Positions 20,065 to 29,015 of a DNA stretch of 64,000 nt are shown here, piece after piece. Every line of letters begins with the position of its first letter. Within the stretch, counting starts at the first letter, position 1. The translations under genes and the position numbers were made by a program. The notes under the pieces were generated by a model, which was given only the letters and a program-made list of their open reading frames with translations, was not told the origin of the DNA and searched no databases. Source of the DNA: Streptomyces pacificus. GTDB lineage: Bacteria > Actinomycetota > Actinomycetes > Streptomycetales > Streptomycetaceae. The DNA is taken from positions 124,001-188,000 of the forward strand of contig NZ_BLLG01000004.1 in NCBI RefSeq assembly GCF_011766325.1, read 5' to 3'.

Positions 20065-23000
20065 TCAGCGGAGCCGCTGGCTGATGACCTTGGACACACC
20101 GTCACCCTGCATGGAGACGCCGTAGAGCGCGTCGGCGACCTCCATCGTCCGCTTCTGATGGGTGATCACGATCAGCTGGGAGCTCTCCTGGAGCTCCTGC
20201 ATGATGCGGATCAGCCGCTGGAGGTTGGTGTCGTCGAGCGCCGCCTCGACCTCGTCCATCACATAGAACGGGCTCGGCCGGGCCTTGAAGATCGACACCA
20301 GCATCGCCACGGCGGTCAGCGAGCGCTCGCCGCCGGAGAGCAGCGACAGCCGCTTGACCTTCTTGCCCGGGGGCCTGGCCTCCACGTCCACGCCCGTGGT
20401 GAGCATGTCGTCCGGGTCGGTGAGGACGAGCCGGCCCTCGCCTCCCGGGAAGAGGCGCGAGAACACGCCCTCGAACTCAACGGCGGTGTCCCGGTACGCC
20501 TCCGTGAAGACCTGCTCGACGCGCTCGTCGACCTCCTTCACCACCTGGAGCAGGTCGGCCCGGGTCTTCTTCAGGTCCTCGAGCTGCTCGGACAGGAACT
20601 TGTGGCGCTCCTCGAGGGCGGCGAACTCCTCCAGCGCCAGCGGATTCACCTTCCCGAGCTGCTGGTGGGCCCGCTCGGCGGACCTGAGCCGCTTCTCCTG
20701 CTCGGCGCGGACGAACGGCCGCGGCTGGTTGCGCGGGTCCCCGGGATCCTCGGGGAGTTCCTCCCCCTCGGCCGGCGGTGACGGCGGCACCGGCTGGCCG
20801 GGGCCGTACTCGGCGACCAGCCCGGCCGGTTCGACGCCCAGCTCCTCCAGCGCCCTCGTCTCCAGCTGCTCGATACGCAGACGCTTCTCGGCGCCGAGCA
20901 CCTCGCCGCGGTGCACGGAGTCGGTGAGCTTGTCCAGCTCGCCCTTGAGGTCCCGGCCCTCCGCACGGGCCGCGGTCAGCTCGCGCTCATGCTCCGCCTT
21001 GGCCCCTTCCGCGACGGCACGCTCCCGCTCCGCCCGGACGACGGACACCTCGGCGTGGGCCAGCAACTGACGGGCGCCGCTCGCCACCGCCTCGGCGACG
21101 GCGGCCTCGTGGCGGAGCCTGGCCCGGCGCCGCTCGGCACGCGCCCGCGCCTCGCGCTCCGCGCGTGCTCCGCGGTCCAGCGCGTCGGCCCGCCCCGCGA
21201 GCCCTTTCACCCGCTCCTCGTGGGTACGGACCTGGAGCCGGGCCTCCATCTCGGTCTGCCGCGCGTTGGCGCCGTCGGCGGCGAGCCGGTCCCGCGCCGA
21301 GGTGTCCGGCTCCTCCTCGACGGGAGCCTCCTCGGCGGCGGCGAGCCTCCCGGCCAGCTCCTCCGCCTCGTACAGCGCCTTCTCCAGGGCGGCCTGGGCG
21401 CGTTCGGCCGCCGCGGCCGTGCGTTCGGCCTCCCCGGCGGCGGCGCGGGCCTGCCCGGACAGCCGCCCCAGCTGCTGGGCGGCGCCGGCCTTCTCCTTCT
21501 CGGCCGCCCGTCTCCGCTCGCCCAGCTCCTCCACCAGCAAGGCGCACGCCGTGCGCTGCTCGGCCGCCGCACGCTGCCCCGCCGCGAGTGCGCCGCACCG
21601 TACGGCCAGTTCCTCCAGCGCTGCGGCGGCCTCGTCGACCGACGCCCGGACCTCCAGGAGGCTGGGTGCTCCCGCGGAGCCCCCGTGGGCGAAGTGGGCC
21701 CCGAGGAGATCCCCATCGGAGGTGACCGCCACGACGCCGGGCCGCGCAAGGACCAGGTCCTCCGCGTCCTGCAGGGTCCCGACCGCCACGATGTCCCGGA
21801 GCAGCCTGGCCACGGCGGGCATCAGCTCCTCCGGCGCACGCACCAGGTCGACGACCCGGGGTGCCAGCACCGCTCCCTCACCGCCGGCGGCCGGGGCGGT
21901 CGCCGCGGAGGCGTCCCCGGGGTGCGCAGGCGCGGGTGAGCCGGCGCCCCCGCCCGGCTCACCCGCCGGAACCGCGGACTGCACGAGGGGGTGCGCTGAG
22001 CCCTCGGATGCCGCAGCGCCGACGGCGGGCGGCCTGGCGGGAGCCGGGATCCCGGTCGCCGGCACCGCGCCCCCGCCGGGGGCGGGGTGCCCGCGGCGAG
22101 GACCGCCCTCAACCGGCGCGGACAGCAGCAGGGACGCACGGCCCGCGTCCTGCTCGCGAAGCAGCCTGAGGGCGTCGGCCGCCGTGGCGGGACCCGCGAC
22201 GGCCACGGCGTCGGCGGCCGCGCCGAGGGCCGCCGCGACCGGGAGTTCGTAGCCGGGGGCGACCGTCAGCAGCTCGGCGGCGGGACCCAGGAGTCCGGCG
22301 AGCCGGTCCCGGGCGGACAGCAGCGCGCCGGTGCCGTCCTTGCGTCGCAGGCCCTGCGCGAGGGCGTCATGGCGCGCGGCGACCGCGGCCCGCTCGCGTT
22401 CGGCTGCCGAGGCCGCTTCCCGGGCGGCCGACAGGACCTCCTCGGATTCGGACAGGGCACGCCTGGCCGCTTCGTGCCGTTCCGCCAGCACGGCGTCGTC
22501 CGCGGCCGGCCCCTCGACCTCGGATCTGAGCTGCTCGTACTCCTCCCGGGCCGAGGTGGCCCGGTCGCGCGCCTCGTCCCGGGCGGCCGCCAGCCGGTCG
22601 ATCTCCGCCTGGGCCGACGACGCGCGTGAACGGGCGGCGTTGACCTGCCCGCTGAGCCGGGCCAGTCCCTCGCGGCGGTCGGCGATCGCCCGGGCCGCGT
22701 CCTTCAGCCGGCGCTCCTCGGCCGCCAGTTCGCGCTCCAGATCGGCGCGGTGGGCGACGGTGTCCTCCAGCGCGCGCTCGGCCGCCTCCAGCGCGGCCCC
22801 GAGCTCGGCCTCCTGGTCGCGGATCCGCGCGGCCTCCCGTTCCATGTCCTGCGGATCGCGGCCGCGCCGCTCCTCCGCGGGCACCGAGGCGACGCTCTTC
22901 ACCCGGGCCTCGGCCAGGGACACCGTGCCGCGGACCCGTTCGGTCAGCTGGGAGAGCTCGTACCAGGTCTGCTGGGTCTGCCGCAGCCGGGGCGCCAGCC

Positions 23001-23832
23001 GGCGCACCTCGTCCTCCAGGTCCACCTCACGGGCCTGGGCCCTCTTCAGCTCCGCCTCCGCGGCGTCCTTGCGCTCCTTGAGCGCGGCCTCGTCGGCGAC
23101 TTCGCTGCTGAGCGCCTCGCGCATACGCACGAGGTCGTCGGCGAGGAGCCGCAGGCGTGCGTCGCGCAGGTCGGCCTGGATCACCGCGGCCCGGCGCGCC
23201 ACGGCGGCCTGCCGGCCCAGTGGTTTGAGCTGCCGCCGGAGTTCGTCCGTGAGGTCCTGGACGCGGGCGAGGTTCGCCTGCATCGCGTCCAGCTTCCGCA
23301 GGGCCTTCTCCTTGCGCTTGCGGTGCTTGAGGACGCCTGCGGCCTCCTCGATGAAGGCCCGGCGTCCCAGCGGGTCCGCGTGGAGAACCGAGTCGAGCCG
23401 CCCCTGCCCGACGATGACGTGCATCTCGCGCCCGATGCCCGAGTCGGAGAGCAGTTCCTGGATATCCAGCAGCCGGCAGGTGTCCCCGTTGATCTGGTAT
23501 TCGCTGCCGCCGTTGCGGAACATGATCCGCGTGATCGTGACTTCGGCGTACTCGATCGGGAGCGCCCCGTCGGAATTGTCGATCGTGAGGGACACCTCCG
23601 CACGGCCGAGCGGCGGACGGCCGGTCGTCCCGGCGAAGATGACGTCCTCCATCTTTCCGCCGCGCAGGGACTTCGCGCCCTGCTCGCCCATGACCCACGA
23701 CAAGGCGTCCACGACATTGGACTTGCCGGAGCCGTTCGGCCCCACGACGCAGGTGATCCCGGGCTCGAAGCGGAGCGTCGTCGCCGAGGCGAAGGACTTG
23801 AACCCGCGGAGGGTCATGGCCTTGAGGTGCAC
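20065..23832 (-). CDS. smc: chromosome segregation protein SMC
   Basis: SMC is the ATPase of the bacterial condensin. The 1255-residue protein begins VHLKAMTLRGFKSF with Walker A GPNGSGKSN near residue 32, a long coiled coil, a hinge around residues 515-700, a second coiled coil and the C-terminal signature LSGGERSLTAVAML followed by Walker B VMDEVEAALD. It is longer than the roughly 1,170-1,200 residues I expect because of an Ala/Pro/Gly-rich insertion at about residues 575-652 within the hinge. ScpA/ScpB are not in this window. The GTG start is by homology. Confidence 0.96.
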   Translation of the reverse strand: MHLKAMTLRGFKSFASATTLRFEPGITCVVGPNGSGKSNVVDALSWVMGEQGAKSLRGGKMEDVIFAGTTGRPPLGRAEVSLTIDNSDGALPIEYAEVTITRIMFRNGGSEYQINGDTCRLLDIQELLSDSGIGREMHVIVGQGRLDSVLHADPLGRRAFIEEAAGVLKHRKRKEKALRKLDAMQANLARVQDLTDELRRQLKPLGRQAAVARRAAVIQADLRDARLRLLADDLVRMREALSSEVADEAALKERKDAAEAELKRAQAREVDLEDEVRRLAPRLRQTQQTWYELSQLTERVRGTVSLAEARVKSVASVPAEERRGRDPQDMEREAARIRDQEAELGAALEAAERALEDTVAHRADLERELAAEERRLKDAARAIADRREGLARLSGQVNAARSRASSAQAEIDRLAAARDEARDRATSAREEYEQLRSEVEGPAADDAVLAERHEAARRALSESEEVLSAAREAASAAERERAAVAARHDALAQGLRRKDGTGALLSARDRLAGLLGPAAELLTVAPGYELPVAAALGAAADAVAVAGPATAADALRLLREQDAGRASLLLSAPVEGGPRRGHPAPGGGAVPATGIPAPARPPAVGAAASEGSAHPLVQSAVPAGEPGGGAGSPAPAHPGDASAATAPAAGGEGAVLAPRVVDLVRAPEELMPAVARLLRDIVAVGTLQDAEDLVLARPGVVAVTSDGDLLGAHFAHGGSAGAPSLLEVRASVDEAAAALEELAVRCGALAAGQRAAAEQRTACALLVEELGERRRAAEKEKAGAAQQLGRLSGQARAAAGEAERTAAAAERAQAALEKALYEAEELAGRLAAAEEAPVEEEPDTSARDRLAADGANARQTEMEARLQVRTHEERVKGLAGRADALDRGARAEREARARAERRRARLRHEAAVAEAVASGARQLLAHAEVSVVRAERERAVAEGAKAEHERELTAARAEGRDLKGELDKLTDSVHRGEVLGAEKRLRIEQLETRALEELGVEPAGLVAEYGPGQPVPPSPPAEGEELPEDPGDPRNQPRPFVRAEQEKRLRSAERAHQQLGKVNPLALEEFAALEERHKFLSEQLEDLKKTRADLLQVVKEVDERVEQVFTEAYRDTAVEFEGVFSRLFPGGEGRLVLTDPDDMLTTGVDVEARPPGKKVKRLSLLSGGERSLTAVAMLVSIFKARPSPFYVMDEVEAALDDTNLQRLIRIMQELQESSQLIVITHQKRTMEVADALYGVSMQGDGVSKVISQRLR

Positions 23833-24009
23833 GCCCCCGGACTCTACCGCCCGGTGCCCGGAGATCGCGGGTGGCGCAGTCCCCCCGGGGCGCGGGGCGA
23901 TGGGGGACGCGCGCCGCGGCCCCACCGGCTTGGGGCACCGCGGTTTCATCGCTGAATATGCAGGGCACATCAGACGGTAAGCAGTGCACTACGGCGGGGA
24001 AACAAGAAG

Positions 24010-24031
24010 AAGGGACGCCGAAGCGTCCCTT
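24010..24031 (-). terminator. rho-independent terminator with UUCG tetraloop
   Basis: On the minus strand a perfect 9-bp stem (AAGGGACGC / GCGTCCCTT) closes a TTCG loop and is followed by CTTCTTGTTT. It lies 57 bases past the stop of the small coiled-coil gene and upstream of smc, so it should end that transcript and isolate smc. Confidence 0.85.
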
Positions 24032-24087
24032 GCATACATACCAGCCGTGCGAGAGAGTTCCTCACCGGATCCCGACGATGCCGGAAA

Positions 24088-24306
24088 TCAGGTGAGCGCC
24101 GGCTCGCCCTTGGGTACGTCGATGTCGATGCCTTCCAGCAACGACTCGCCATGGTGCCGTGCGGCGGCAGCGCTCAGCGCGTCGTTCTCGGACTGGATCC
24201 GTACGAGCTCGGACTCCAGGTCCTGGACGCGCTGCTGAAGCCGTCGCATCTCGGCGAGGAGTCGCGGGTCGGAACCGCCGACGTAACCGAGAAGCGCCTT
24301 TGCCAT
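24088..24306 (-). CDS. small conserved coiled-coil protein
   Basis: This 72-residue protein starts MAKALLGYVGGSDPRLLAEM and then runs into a heptad-like segment rich in Leu, Gln and Glu (LQQRVQDLESELVRIQSEND), predicting a dimeric coiled coil from about residue 17 to 50. The C-terminus is acidic. I do not recognise a function, but the combination with a strong own terminator, a GGAGG site and a position between smc and acylphosphatase suggests a real and well expressed gene. Confidence 0.8.
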   Translation of the reverse strand: MAKALLGYVGGSDPRLLAEMRRLQQRVQDLESELVRIQSENDALSAAAARHHGESLLEGIDIDVPKGEPALT

Positions 24307-24695
24307 GATGGATGGTCCTCCACACTGAGTGACCGACCGATGCGGTGTGGGTCGTGAGGGATTTCCGCACCCGCAGTGCTCGGCAGCGCTGGTACCACTG
24401 CGATTCATGCCACCGAACAGCCAGGGTGCGCGGGGCTTCCAGCGTCTCACCAAAAAGTTTGACGGTCAACACGATCACACCCCGTATCGGCGACAGGTCG
24501 CGGGCTCGCGGCCGTGGCGCTCACGGCGGCCGCTCTCCTGCGGGCCCCGGGGCTCGGAGATCATCGTTACTTCCGCAGCCTGGCACGACCGACCCGCTGT
24601 TGGCAACCACCAGCGTCTTTCTTTCGAACACGCATGCTATGAGCAGTCGGATGAACACATCCCACACCCGTTAGCCAGATCCGCGGACCAACGGA
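24307..24695. other. 389-base intergenic region with moderate G+C
   Basis: Both flanking genes run leftward. On the minus strand TTGACC at about 24459-24464 followed 17 bases later by GACGCT is a possible promoter for the small coiled-coil gene. A short inverted repeat GATCCG / CGGATC at about 24676-24695, directly past the acylphosphatase stop, may be its terminator. The stretch 24560-24670 is noticeably less G+C-rich than its surroundings; no gene seen. Confidence 0.4.
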
Positions 24696-24977
24696 TCAGC
24701 GGATGGCGAATCCGTCGTAGCCGCCGCGCGCACGGCCCCAGATCTCGGTGACGCCGGCAACAGCGCCGGGCGTGTCGGACGACCGCAGCCACTCCAGGAG
24801 ACGGTGGCAATTCTCACGCGGCCCCTCCGCCACGATCTGCACCCTGCCGTCGTCGAGGTTCAGCGCAAACCCGCGAAGGCCACCGATCTCCAGCGCGTTC
24901 TCCCTGGTGAACCAACGGAAGCCCACTCCCTGTACGCGGCCGCGCACCCATGCGGTCATCCGTGCGTCCTCCTGCAT
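24696..24977 (-). CDS. acyP: acylphosphatase
   Basis: Acylphosphatase hydrolyses carboxyl-phosphate bonds. The 93-residue protein has the catalytic signature [17 protein letters not shown] near residue 12 (catalytic Arg in GVGFR) and [14 protein letters not shown] with the conserved asparagine near residue 40. Length and ferredoxin-like architecture are normal. It sits in the stable smc neighbourhood. Confidence 0.94.
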   Translation of the reverse strand: MQEDARMTAWVRGRVQGVGFRWFTRENALEIGGLRGFALNLDDGRVQIVAEGPRENCHRLLEWLRSSDTPGAVAGVTEIWGRARGGYDGFAIR

Positions 24978-25145
24978 ACGCGCAACCTACCCGGACGCAC
25001 ACCGGTGGACACCACTCGGGTCACATCACCCACTCCAGACATCGCGTACAGTCGCCGCGCAACGGACTTCGCCCGTTCGGGCGAGTCCTTCCACTGATCC
25101 AGACGAAACTGCTCCGAACGAAGTCGAGACCGGAAGGGCGAGCGG

Positions 25146-26048
25146 ATGGGACGCCACCGCCGGAAGAAGCGGGTTCCCGGGCCCGTGCGCAACGGCCTGC
25201 TCGGGATCGCGGCCGCCGCCGCGGTGGGAGCCGTCGCCGTCGCGGCCGGGCTGGTGCCGGGTGGCGGCGTGTTCACCGCGGAAGACGGGAAGGCCACCGC
25301 CCGGCAGGTGAGCGAGGTGGCCACCGGCGACCACGAGACCCTGGGCGGCGCCTCCTCCTCGTCACCCTCTTCGTCCCCTTCCCCTTCCCCAGCCGAGCCC
25401 GCTCCCCGTCCGTCGAGGGACATGTCCTCGACCTCCGGGAAGGACTCCCCCTCGGCCGGCGGGCCGAGCGCGAGCCCACCGGCACAGCGGCCGCCCACGA
25501 AGACACCGGCGGCAGATGGGGCACCGGCGAGCAAGGCGCCCGGGTCGGAGCCCGCCGCCACGCCCGGGAACACCGGGAATCCCGCCGCCACGGCGAATCC
25601 CGAGAACAGCGCCCCGGAACGGCGGGCCGCCCCCGCTCCGACCGCGTCCCGGCCCGAGCCGCACTCCGACGAGACCGCGGCGGCGGCCGAGGTGCTGGCC
25701 CTGGTCAACGAGGAGCGCGCCAAGGCGGGGTGCGCCCCGGTGCACCCGGACGCCTCGCTGGCCCGCCTCGCCGGCGGATTCAGCGCCGACATGGCCGCGC
25801 GGAACTTCTTCGACCACACCGACCCGGAGGGCCGCGGCCCCTGGGACCGCGCCGCCCTGGCGGGCGTCAGCGGGTTGGGGGCCGAGAACATCGCCCGCGG
25901 CCAGGCGGACGCCCCTACCGTCATGAACGCCTGGATGAGCAGCGACGGCCACCGTGCGAACATCCTCAACTGCGACTACCGGACACTGGGTGTGGGCGTC
26001 TCCTTCGCCCAGGGCGGCCCCTGGTGGACCCAGGACTTCGGCTTCTAG
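25146..26048 (+). CDS. secreted CAP (SCP/PR-1) domain protein
   Basis: The 300-residue protein has a basic N-terminus and a hydrophobic signal segment (about residues 17-36, LLGIAAAAAVGAVAVAAG), then about 130 residues of Ser/Pro/Ala-rich linker and a C-terminal CAP domain (residues 175-300) with VNEERAKAGC, SADMAARNFFDHTDP, GLGAENIARGQ, SSDGHRANILNCDYRTLGVG and the final WWTQDFGF. Two cysteines (CAP and NCDY) can form a disulfide. The role of bacterial CAP proteins is mostly unknown. It marks the left limit of the accessory block. Confidence 0.9.
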   Translation: MGRHRRKKRVPGPVRNGLLGIAAAAAVGAVAVAAGLVPGGGVFTAEDGKATARQVSEVATGDHETLGGASSSSPSSSPSPSPAEPAPRPSRDMSSTSGKDSPSAGGPSASPPAQRPPTKTPAADGAPASKAPGSEPAATPGNTGNPAATANPENSAPERRAAPAPTASRPEPHSDETAAAAEVLALVNEERAKAGCAPVHPDASLARLAGGFSADMAARNFFDHTDPEGRGPWDRAALAGVSGLGAENIARGQADAPTVMNAWMSSDGHRANILNCDYRTLGVGVSFAQGGPWWTQDFGF

Positions 26049-26065
26049 CGCCTTCCCGTGCCGCG

Positions 26066-26296
26066 TCAGTCAGGAAGGACGTGGGCATCGGTGAAGAGCG
26101 GCTCCCGCCCGCGTTCCCCGCGTCCCTGCTACTGGACGCAGGCCGCCCCGGCCATATCGGCCACCTGCGCCGCGAGGTGCCGGTAGGAGCCCGCAGAACC
26201 GCCGGAGTACGGGAAGAAGAGGACCGTCCAGTACGTCGCGGGCGTTGCAGCGACGCGCAAGCGCCTTGTCCACGGGTCGGCATCGGGCGTGGCCAC
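26066..26296 (-). pseudogene. degraded 5' remnant of a type II thioesterase gene
   Basis: Read on the minus strand from a GTG at 26296, the frame gives an N-terminus typical of type II thioesterases of NRPS/PKS systems (VATPDADPWTRRLR, then LFFPYSGGSAGSYRHLA, where the family has LvcFPhAGGsas.YrplA). A TAG stop at 26129-26131 interrupts after CVQ; the same frame continues with GRGERGREPLFTD, matching the family's vQLPGRgeR...EPp.T block, and ends at a TGA at 26066. The catalytic GHSMG region and the rest (about 170 residues) are missing. It is therefore a truncated and interrupted relic, probably of a former assembly-line cluster. Confidence 0.75.
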
Positions 26297-26317
26297 CGCT
26301 CTCTGAGGAGATGACGA

Positions 26318-26344
26318 GTTCAGAGGGTTCAGAGGGTTCAGAGG
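26318..26344. repeat. three tandem copies of a 9-bp repeat
   Basis: GTTCAGAGG is repeated three times without interruption at 26318, 26327 and 26336, overlapping the stop codon and last codons of the GntR gene. It looks like replication slippage at the edge of the accessory block. Confidence 0.8.
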
Positions 26345-27027
26345 GAGTGGAGCAGGGCGAGCGTCTGCGTGAGTTCGTCCCGCAGCGCGCGCCCGGCCGC
26401 CTCGGCGTCTGACCGAACGACGGCGTTCACCAGTGCGGCGTGCCCCTCGTCGCCGTGGTTCGGGTTGTCGGAGGGCAGGTTGAGCAGCTCGACCAGATCG
26501 AGCAGCCGCTGTTTCAGCACCGGTACGAACTCGGTGAACAAGCCGTTGAGGACCGGGTTGTGCGCCGCGGCGACCACAGCCTCGTGCAGAGCGATGTCGG
26601 CCTCGACGAACTCTGCGTGGCCGGCGTCCACGGCGTCCCGGCGTCTGGCCAGGGCCCCGTGGAGGGCGGCGATGTCGTCGTCGGTTCGGCGCTGCGCGGC
26701 CAACTGCGCGGCCTCGACCTCGACGAGCATGCGGACCTCGTAGACGTCGGTGATGGCCGCCTGGCGGAGCCGGGTGGACCAGTCCTCCTTGGGTCTGGTC
26801 GCGATGACGAAGACACCGGCCCCTTGGCGTGCCTGCACGAGCCCGGCGCCGGCCAGCGCGCGCAGGGCCTCACGGACGGTCGAGCGCCCCACACCGAGGG
26901 ACTTGGCCAGAGCGGTCTCGCCGGGGAGCTTCGTCCCCACGGCCCACTCACCGCCGGTGATCTGCTCGCGCAGGCGCACGGTGGCCTGCTCGACCAAGGG
27001 GGACGGCCGCAAGGCACCTAGTGACAT
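26338..27027 (-). CDS. GntR-family (FadR subfamily) transcriptional regulator
   Basis: The 229-residue protein has an N-terminal winged helix (LREQITGGEWAVGTKLPGE, then LAKSLGVGRSTVREALRAL) and a C-terminal all-helical FCD ligand-binding domain with the metal-binding pattern (DIALHEAVVAAAHNPVL, and a later histidine), which places it in the FadR/FCD subfamily. It is transcribed divergently from the leuA paralogue, and an element shared with a second divergent promoter in the block lies between them, so it is the probable pathway-specific regulator. The effector may be a carboxylic acid; this is inferred from the family. Start ATG after AAGGTG. Confidence 0.9.
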   Translation of the reverse strand: MSLGALRPSPLVEQATVRLREQITGGEWAVGTKLPGETALAKSLGVGRSTVREALRALAGAGLVQARQGAGVFVIATRPKEDWSTRLRQAAITDVYEVRMLVEVEAAQLAAQRRTDDDIAALHGALARRRDAVDAGHAEFVEADIALHEAVVAAAHNPVLNGLFTEFVPVLKQRLLDLVELLNLPSDNPNHGDEGHAALVNAVVRSDAEAAGRALRDELTQTLALLHSL

Positions 27028-27056
27028 GTGGCGTTCACCTTCCCACACCTCTCGGG

Positions 27057-27086
27057 TTGTCTGAGGAGCTGAGTTGTCGTTACTGT
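27057..27086 (+). promoter_or_regulatory. putative operator/promoter element 1 (gntR-leuA intergenic)
   Basis: TTGTCT and TACTGT, 18 bases apart, form a plausible rightward promoter for the leuA paralogue. Its spacer contains CTGAGGAGCTGAGTTGT (27061-27077), which recurs with one mismatch at 30959-30975 ahead of the exporter gene. The copy number, position and strand orientation suggest a binding site for the adjacent GntR protein. Confidence 0.55.
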
Positions 27087-27215
27087 ACCCCGCATGCTGC
27101 TGCACGAGCTTCTTCTCCTCGGCTGCCGCTGCGGGGCCTGACACGACCGGCACCCCGCAGCGGGGTGCCGGGCTGCGCCGGTCACCGGACGGCCGACTGA
27201 AAGAAGTTCCGCACG

Positions 27216-29015
27216 ATGGCTTCCTCCTTCCACAGCACGGTGTTTCCCACCCTGCGCACCCCCTCCGGTGACATCCCGGCGGATGCGCCGCGCTGGAACC
27301 CCCAGCGCCCGAGCGCGATGCCGCATCACCGCTACCGGCCCGCGCACGAGCGGGTCCCCCTTCCCCTGACCGACCGCACCTGGCCCTCGCGCCGGATCGA
27401 GCAGGCCCCCCTGTGGGTGCCGGTCGACCTGCGCGACGGCAACCAGGCGCTGGCCGAGCCGATGGACACCGAGCGCAAGCGCCGGATGTTCGACCTCCAG
27501 GTCGCCATGGGCTTCAAGGAGATCGAGGTAGGTTACCCCTCCGCCAGCCAGACCGACTTCGACTTCGTACGCCACCTGGCCGAGAGCGGCGCCGTCCCCG
27601 GCGACGTGACCATCTCCGTGTTCACCGCCGCGCGACGGGACCTGATCGACCGGACCATCGCCTCCGTCGAAGGGCTTCCACGAACCCTCGTACACCTCTA
27701 CACCGCGACCGCGCCCACGTGGCGGGACGTGGTCCTGGGCCGCTCCCGTGCCGAGGTCCACGAGCTGATCCGGGACGCCGCCACGTATCTGATGCGCCGT
27801 GCCGAAGACCGGCCGGGTGCCGACATCCGGTTCGAGTTCTCCCCGGAGGTCTTCAACCTGACGGAGCCGGACTTCGTCCTGGAGGTGTGCAACGGTCTGA
27901 CCGAGCTGTGGGAGGCGAGCCCCGACCGGCCGGTCGTCCACAATCTGCCGGCCACGGTGGAGATCGCCACGCCCAACGTGTACGCCGACCAGATCGAGTA
28001 CATGGACCGCCACCTGGCACGCCGTGACTCCGTGATCCTGTCGGTCCACCCGCACAACGACCGCGGCACCGGCGTCGCCTGCGCCGAACTCGCCGTCCTG
28101 GCGGGGGCGCAGCGCGTGGAGGGCTGCCTGTTCGGCAACGGGGAGCGCACCGGCAACGTCGACCTGGTGACCCTCGCCCTGAACCTGTACGCGCAGGGCG
28201 TGAACCCGATGATCGACTTCTCCGACATCGACGCGGTGCGCGAGGTGGTGGAGTACTGCAACCGGCTGCCGGTCCACCCCCGCCACCCTTACGGCGGCGA
28301 CCTCGTGCACACGGCCTTCTCCGGCACCCACCAGGACGCCATCGCCAAGGGCATGGCCCACCACGCCAAGCAGGCCGCCGAGACGGGCGTCTGCGCCGAG
28401 GACTCCCCGTGGGCGGTGCCGTATCTGCCCCTCGACCCGGGCGACATCGGCCGTACGTACGAGGAAGTCATCCGCATCAACTCCCAGTCCGGCAAGGGAG
28501 GCATCGCCCACCTCCTCCACACCCACCACGGCCTGGACCTGCCGCAGGCCATGCGCCCCGACTTCTCCCGTACGGTGCAGCAGGTCACCGACACCACCGG
28601 TCGTGAGCTGTCCCACAAGGAGCTGTGGGAGCTGTTCCGCACCACCTACATCACCCCCGCGCTGGACGGCCCGGTCGCCCTGGTCTCCTGGAACACCACG
28701 GAACCCGCCCCCGGCGAACACCGGTTCACCTGCACGCTGCGCACCGACGGACAGGAGCGCTCCTGCCAGGGCACCGGCAACGGACCGCTGTCCGCCCTCG
28801 CCGACGCCCTGCGGGCCATCGGCGTCACCGTCGACATCCTCGGCTACACCGAGCACTCCACCACGACTGGGCCCGGCAGCCCGGCCGTCGCCTACGCCGA
28901 GTGCCGCGTCGGCGGCGTCGCCTGCTGGGGCGCGGGCTGGGACACCTCCGTCCTGACCGCCTCGGTCCACGCGGTCATGGCCGCCGTCAACCGCTCCGGG
29001 CGGACCTCCTCGTGA
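27216..29015 (+). CDS. leuA: 2-isopropylmalate synthase, cluster paralogue
   Basis: LeuA condenses 2-oxoisovalerate with acetyl-CoA in the first step of leucine synthesis. The 599-residue protein is full length: catalytic TIM barrel with [10 protein letters not shown] near residue 70, [16 protein letters not shown] with metal-binding histidines, [24 protein letters not shown], and a C-terminal LeuA regulatory domain (about residues 440-599, [17 protein letters not shown]). The sequence differs widely from the housekeeping streptomycete LeuA I remember, which is encoded elsewhere, so this is a second copy. It is coupled to the ABC gene by a 4-base overlap (GTGA). It may feed precursor, perform a chain extension, or be a feedback-insensitive copy. 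Confidence 0.9.
   Translation: MASSFHSTVFPTLRTPSGDIPADAPRWNPQRPSAMPHHRYRPAHERVPLPLTDRTWPSRRIEQAPLWVPVDLRDGNQALAEPMDTERKRRMFDLQVAMGFKEIEVGYPSASQTDFDFVRHLAESGAVPGDVTISVFTAARRDLIDRTIASVEGLPRTLVHLYTATAPTWRDVVLGRSRAEVHELIRDAATYLMRRAEDRPGADIRFEFSPEVFNLTEPDFVLEVCNGLTELWEASPDRPVVHNLPATVEIATPNVYADQIEYMDRHLARRDSVILSVHPHNDRGTGVACAELAVLAGAQRVEGCLFGNGERTGNVDLVTLALNLYAQGVNPMIDFSDIDAVREVVEYCNRLPVHPRHPYGGDLVHTAFSGTHQDAIAKGMAHHAKQAAETGVCAEDSPWAVPYLPLDPGDIGRTYEEVIRINSQSGKGGIAHLLHTHHGLDLPQAMRPDFSRTVQQVTDTTGRELSHKELWELFRTTYITPALDGPVALVSWNTTEPAPGEHRFTCTLRTDGQERSCQGTGNGPLSALADALRAIGVTVDILGYTEHSTTTGPGSPAVAYAECRVGGVACWGAGWDTSVLTASVHAVMAAVNRSGRTSS

Noticed and set aside
26049..26337. Attachment site for an integrated element at the left edge of the accessory block
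   Set aside because: No integrase, tRNA end or matching direct repeat was seen near 26 kb and 39 kb; only short slippage repeats.
27216..29015. Belactosin/cystargolide-type beta-lactone cluster
   Set aside because: Only the isopropylmalate synthase homologue fits; the methyltransferase, AMP ligase set and ClpP-type resistance genes of those clusters are not present.
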